Source of the DNA: Curtobacterium aurantiacum
Lineage (GTDB): Bacteria > Actinomycetota > Actinomycetes > Actinomycetales > Microbacteriaceae
Assembly: GCF_018598555.1 (NCBI RefSeq)
Contig: NZ_JAHEWN010000002.1
Location: 124,001 to 188,000 of the forward strand
Length of the DNA: 64,000 bases
Direction: 5' to 3'
Under the pieces are notes generated by a model. That model was given only the letters and a program-made list of their open reading frames with translations, did no database searches and was not told the DNA's origin. Below are positions 60,953 to 64,000 of the stretch, in pieces. Within the stretch, counting starts at the first letter, position 1, and each line of letters starts with the position of its first letter. Both the position numbers and the translations under genes were made by a program.

Positions 60953-61597
60953 ATGACCGTGCTCACCGATGCCCTCGCCGACCCGCGATCCTCCGTCCGC
61001 CTGCAGGCCGTGATGGCCGCGGGGACCACCCCGGACCCGGCAGACATCGACGTGCTCGTCGCGCAGTGCGCCGTCGAGCCGGACTTCTTCGTCCGCGACA
61101 TGCTCACGTGGGCGCTCACCCGGCACCCCGCCGAGGACGTCGTCGCGCGCGTCCTGCCCGAGCTCGAGCGCCCCGAGCCGCAGGCCCGCAGCCAGGCGCT
61201 GCACACCCTGTCGAAGATCGGCGACCCGGGCGCGTGGCCCGCGGTGCGCCCGCTGCTCGGGGACCGGGACGACGAGGTGCTCCGCGCGGCCTGGCGGACC
61301 GCCGTCGCGCTGGTGCCCGACGACGAGCGGGCGTCGCTCGCCCGGACCCTCGCGGTGCAGCTCGGCGTCGGCGACCGGGAGCGTCGGCTCAGCCTGTCGC
61401 GTGCCCTGGTGGGACTCGGCGAGGACACCGTCGCGCCGATCCTCGCAGCGGCCGCCGACCGGGGGACCGACGCCGTCCTGGAGCACGTGCGCGAGACCGA
61501 ACGACTCCTGCACGACCCGGACGCTGCGTCCGCGCTCGCTGTCGAGCGGGCCCGGCGCGAGGTTGCCCTCGGCCGGACCCGGTCCGTCAAGGGCTAG
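60953..61597 (+). CDS. HEAT-repeat protein
   Basis: A 214-residue alpha-solenoid protein made of about five helical-pair repeats (SSVRLQAVMAAG, FVRDMLTWALTRHP, PQARSQALHTLSKIGD, DEVLRAAWRTAVAL, ERRLSLSRALVGLGE). No signal peptide or catalytic motif is visible. HEAT proteins of this size serve as binding scaffolds; the partner is unknown. The downstream 375 bases are repeats only. Confidence 0.85.
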   Translation: MTVLTDALADPRSSVRLQAVMAAGTTPDPADIDVLVAQCAVEPDFFVRDMLTWALTRHPAEDVVARVLPELERPEPQARSQALHTLSKIGDPGAWPAVRPLLGDRDDEVLRAAWRTAVALVPDDERASLARTLAVQLGVGDRERRLSLSRALVGLGEDTVAPILAAAADRGTDAVLEHVRETERLLHDPDAASALAVERARREVALGRTRSVKG

Positions 61598-61626
61598 GGC
61601 CTGCGGGCGCGCCCGGCCGGGAGCGC

Positions 61627-61904
61627 CGGGTGGTCGCGAACCGTCGGCTGCGGGGCTCCCGGGCGACAGATGGTGACTTCTCGACGGACGTGAGCGGGGT
61701 GTCGTGACCGGTGGGGGCGCCGGACGGGAGGCCCGTGGCGGCCGCGCACCGGGCCTCCCGTCCGACGCCACGCGCGTTCGCGGGCCGCGGTGCGGTCATG
61801 ACGCCCCGTGCGCTGGGCACCGGGTGGTCGCGAACCGTCGCCTGCGGAGGCTCCCGGACGACGGTTCATGACCCCTCGGCGGATGTGAGCGGGGTGTCTC
61901 GACC
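61627..61904. repeat. Pair of ~80-bp direct repeats (family C) flanking a family A palindrome
   Basis: The segment beginning CGGGTGGTCGCGAACCGTCG occurs at 61627 and 61821 and runs to GAGCGGGGTGTC... near 61705 and 61904, about 80 bases each, with scattered differences. The 44-bp element at 61721-61764 lies between them. There is no open frame of its own; this region holds no gene that I can see. Confidence 0.75.
61721..61764. repeat. Dispersed palindrome family A, copy 6 (44 bp)
   Basis: Perfect 15-bp arms CGGACGGGAGGCCCG (61721-61735) and CGGGCCTCCCGTCCG (61750-61764), loop of 14 bases differing at two positions from copy 5. Confidence 0.9.
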
Positions 61905-61953
61905 AGCCGACCAGCCGACCAGCCGACCAGCCGACCAGCCGACCAGCCGACCA
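61901..61953. repeat. 8-bp tandem repeat GACCAGCC, six copies
   Basis: Six exact units (61901-61948) plus a partial unit. It starts at the end of the second family C repeat, 20 bases before the DtxR-type gene's stop. A likely variable-number locus. Confidence 0.92.
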
Positions 61954-61972
61954 CCCCGCGCGCGCAGCGCCG

Positions 61973-62662
61973 TCAGTCGCCGTCGGGCGCGAGCCAGATT
62001 GCCGACGCGGCCGCGGCCGGCAGGTCGACGAGTGACTCCGAGCCGTCGGTGGACCGCCGTGACACCGCGATGACGCCGGCGTAGTCCCGCACCCGCTCGA
62101 CCCGCAGGTGTGTGCCGAGCCCGACCCCGAGCTCGTCGAAGTACCGCAGCAGCGAGGGGTCGTCGTCCGAGACACGGTCGACGGTGCCGCACGCTCCCGG
62201 CTCGATCGCGCCGAGGAGGGTGCCGGGGGAGTCCGGCACGATGCCGTCGGCGCCGGGGATCGGATCACCGTGTGGGTCGTGCGTCGGGTGGCCGAGGTCG
62301 GCGTCCACCCGGTCGAGGAACTGCTCCGACACGGCGTGCTCGAGGGCCTCGGCCTCGGTGTGGACCTCGTCCCACGAGTAGCCGAGCCGCTCCACCAGGA
62401 ACGTCTCGATCAGCCGGTGCCGCCGGACCATCGCCACCGCGACCTGCTGCCCGAGCGGGGTGAGCACGACGCCGTAGTACGGGGTGTGCTCGATCAGGCC
62501 GTCACGGTCGAGCTTCTTGAGGTTGCCCGAGACCGTCGACGCCGACACCTTCAGGGACGCCGCGATGTCCCGCGTCGCCAGGCCGGGTCCGCCGCGCTCG
62601 CTGGCCTTCCAGATGAGCTTGACGTAGTCCTCTGCCATCGTGGACAGGGAGGGCAGGCGCAT
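61973..62662 (-). CDS. DtxR/MntR-family metal-dependent regulator
   Basis: A 229-residue regulator; ATG 62662 (MRLPSLSTMAEDY) is preferred. An N-terminal winged helix (TRDIAASLKVSASTVSGNLKKLDRDGLIEHTPYYGVVLTP) is followed by the metal-binding/dimer domain (RRHRLIETFLVERLGYSWDEVHTEAEALEHAVSEQFLDRVD, with the usual Glu/His ligands) and an SH3-like FeoA domain. The Glu/Asp-His pattern lacks a Cys ligand, favouring manganese over iron sensing. It is divergent from the CPBP gene; the 37-base gap has TGGT-TGT-ACCA and GTAC half-sites that could be its operator. Confidence 0.88.
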   Translation of the reverse strand: MRLPSLSTMAEDYVKLIWKASERGGPGLATRDIAASLKVSASTVSGNLKKLDRDGLIEHTPYYGVVLTPLGQQVAVAMVRRHRLIETFLVERLGYSWDEVHTEAEALEHAVSEQFLDRVDADLGHPTHDPHGDPIPGADGIVPDSPGTLLGAIEPGACGTVDRVSDDDPSLLRYFDELGVGLGTHLRVERVRDYAGVIAVSRRSTDGSESLVDLPAAAASAIWLAPDGD

Positions 62663-62699
62663 ACCGCCAATCGTACGTCCCGCCTGGTACAACCAGCAG

Positions 62700-63570
62700 A
62701 TGACCACCACCGCCCCCGTCCGAGCGCCCCGCCGTCGCTGGCCGGTGCCGCCGTCGCTGCTGCTCGGGCTCGCGCCGATCGTGGTGTTCGCGGCGATCAG
62801 CGCCTGGCGGTCACGGCCGAGCGACGACTACGCGACCCTCGGGCAGACGGTCGACAGCGTCGTGCACGCCCTCGTCATCCCCGAGGGCATCGCCGTCGCG
62901 GCACTGGCCCTGTTCGTCACGGCGCTCGGCTGGTGGCGGATCGCCACGGTCGACCCGGTCCGGACGCGACTGCGGTGGACGATGGTCGCGCCGATCCTCG
63001 TGCTCGTGGTGTGCGTCGTCCGGCTGCCCCTGATCGACTGGTCGGCGCTGCCCGCGCACTACTTCCTGCTGCTCGCGGTCGGGGTGCTGTTCGTCGGGGT
63101 CTTCGAGGAGCTGATGGCCCGAGGCACCCTGCTCGTGGGGCTGCGGCGACGGCTGCCGGAGATGTGGGTGTGGGCCCTGTCGTGCGCGCTGTTCGGGCTG
63201 CTGCACCTGCTCAACGCGCTCGCGGGCGCCGGGATCGGGCCGACGCTGGTCCAGGTGGTGTTCGCAGCGTCGTTCGGGTCGACGCTGTACGTCGCGCGTC
63301 GGCTGACCGGCTCGCTGCTCGCCCCGGTGCTGCTGCACGCCTTCTGGGACTTCGGGTCGATCGGGTTCTCCGCGACCGTGGACACGAGCGACTCGGGGCG
63401 CGTGGTGCTGCTCGGTCTGATCGGGCTGTTCTCGTTCGGGGTGCTCGCGTTCGGCATCGTGGCGGGCGGGATCATCGCCTGGTACGACGACCGGCCCCGT
63501 CGGCTCGCGCCGCGGTCGCGTCCGGTTTCGGGGTCGACGCGCGTCAGCGGTCGCGTCCGGCCGGGGCTAG
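62700..63570 (+). CDS. CPBP-family intramembrane metalloprotease, 3' end uncertain
   Basis: ATG 62700 opens a frame for a membrane protein with about seven or eight spans. The CPBP motifs are all present: EELMARG (EExxxRG), FGLLHLLN (FxxxH) and HAFWDFG (third motif). The family includes CAAX-like proteases and bacteriocin-immunity proteins. The frame has no stop before the window ends and would run antisense through the phosphatase gene. A TAG at 63568-63570 in the next frame, sharing CTAG with the opposite stop, is the likely original end, implying a 1-nt indel after the last span (near 63480-63560). -10-like TACAAC six bases before the ATG suggests a leaderless mRNA. Confidence 0.75.
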
Positions 63571-64000
63571 AGCTCGACCTCGAACGGCTCGGTGCGCACG
63601 AGCTCGTGCACGCCGGAGATGACCTCGCTCGGACGGAACGGGTACCGGTCGATCTCCGCCTGGTCGCTGATGCCCGTCATGACGAGCACGGTGTGCAGCC
63701 CCGCCTCGATCCCGGCCTGCACGTCGGTGTCCATGCGGTCGCCGATCATGCCGGTGTTCTCGGAGTGCGCCCCGATCCGGTTCATCGCGGAGCGGAACAT
63801 CATCGGGTTCGGCTTGCCCACCACGTAGGGCTGCTTGCCGGTTGCCTTCTCGATCATCGCGGCGATGGCGCCGGTGGCCGGCAGGACCCCCTCGGCGCTC
63901 GGGCCGGTGGCGTCGGGGTTCGTCACGATGAACCGGGCTCCGGCGCGGATGAGCCGGACGGCCTTGGTGATCGCCTCGAACGAGTAGTTGCGGGTCTCGC
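63567..64000 (-). CDS. HAD-IIA phosphatase, NagD type (5' end outside window)
   Basis: The C-terminal 144 residues of a NagD/phosphoglycolate-phosphatase-like enzyme, reading in from the right edge. It shows ETRNYSFEAITKAVRLIRAG, FIVTNPDATGPSAEG, VVGKPNPMMF (motif III Lys) and IGDRMDTDVQAGIEAGLHTVLVMTG (motif IV). It hydrolyses nucleotide or sugar phosphates. The catalytic DxD motif and start lie beyond 64000. Confidence 0.92.
   Translation of the reverse strand, partial: ETRNYSFEAITKAVRLIRAGARFIVTNPDATGPSAEGVLPATGAIAAMIEKATGKQPYVVGKPNPMMFRSAMNRIGAHSENTGMIGDRMDTDVQAGIEAGLHTVLVMTGISDQAEIDRYPFRPSEVISGVHELVRTEPFEVEL

Noticed and set aside
58145..61771. A 1208-residue minus-strand frame across pyrE, the Septum_form gene and the HEAT gene
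   Set aside because: It crosses several supported genes and intergenic repeats; composition is that of a codon-bias shadow.

Overview
This is 64 kb of chromosome from a high-GC Gram-positive bacterium. The dnaJ-hspR order, the HspR operator in front of clpB, the frequent GTG starts with GTGA/ATGA overlaps, the five-gene Asp23 envelope cluster, a Septum_form-type protein next to pyrE and the TatA/DtxR/CPBP gene types all point to an actinobacterium of the Microbacteriaceae. A plant-associated Curtobacterium-like genus is my best guess; this is inferred from gene content, not from a marker gene. I see no rRNA or tRNA gene, no CRISPR array, no transposase and no prophage.

Layout. 1-1.3 kb: end of the heat-shock operon (zinc-finger-less dnaJ, hspR). 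1.4-12.5 kb: a surface/secreted block, with an Ig-repeat secreted protein, an M60 metalloprotease broken by a frameshift, and a 1409-residue repeat adhesin ending in an LAFTG sortase signal; an rRNA methyltransferase and an aldo/keto reductase lie between them. 12.5-22.3 kb: beta-mannosidase, a lone sugar transferase, tatA, an MFS exporter, an N-domain-less ClpB with a perfect HspR operator, and a DUF2231 protein. 22.3-27.7 kb: a tightly overlapping two-component / lipoprotein / MacB-type efflux operon. 28-38.6 kb: carbohydrate use, with a DasABC-like importer preceded by a DasR-box-like palindrome, a fruR-fruK-fruA fructose PTS operon, and a GH20 hexosaminidase divergent from a ROK regulator. 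38.6-46.7 kb: housekeeping and small genes (DedA, DUF2945, Ser/Thr kinase, trpF, HAD phosphatase, thioesterase, nitroreductase, auxin-efflux-type carrier, a Met/Cys-rich putative copper protein, exonuclease III). 47-49.2 kb: Asp23 cluster, followed by an APH-like kinase. 50-54.6 kb: a five-gene overlapping operon of one DUF1023 alpha/beta-hydrolase and four paralogous lipoproteins. 54.7-64 kb: M23 peptidase, polytopic membrane protein, pyrE, a Septum_form protein, a HEAT protein, a DtxR/MntR regulator, a CPBP protease and a truncated NagD-like phosphatase.

How parts fit together. HspR encoded at the left edge is predicted to repress clpB through the operator at 19.44 kb, so both halves of one circuit are visible. 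The transporter, hexosaminidase and ROK genes look like chitooligosaccharide/GlcNAc scavenging, next to a separate fructose PTS.

The most unusual locus is the hydrolase plus four tandem lipoproteins (50.06-54.55 kb). It has the architecture of an exported lipase-like effector with an expanded set of lipoprotein immunity factors. That function is inferred; the gene array, the lipoboxes, the GHSYG nucleophile motif and the 1-nt frameshift in one copy are seen directly. The intergenic space also carries several families of dispersed palindromes, including three 44-bp copies of one element, mostly at gene 3' ends.
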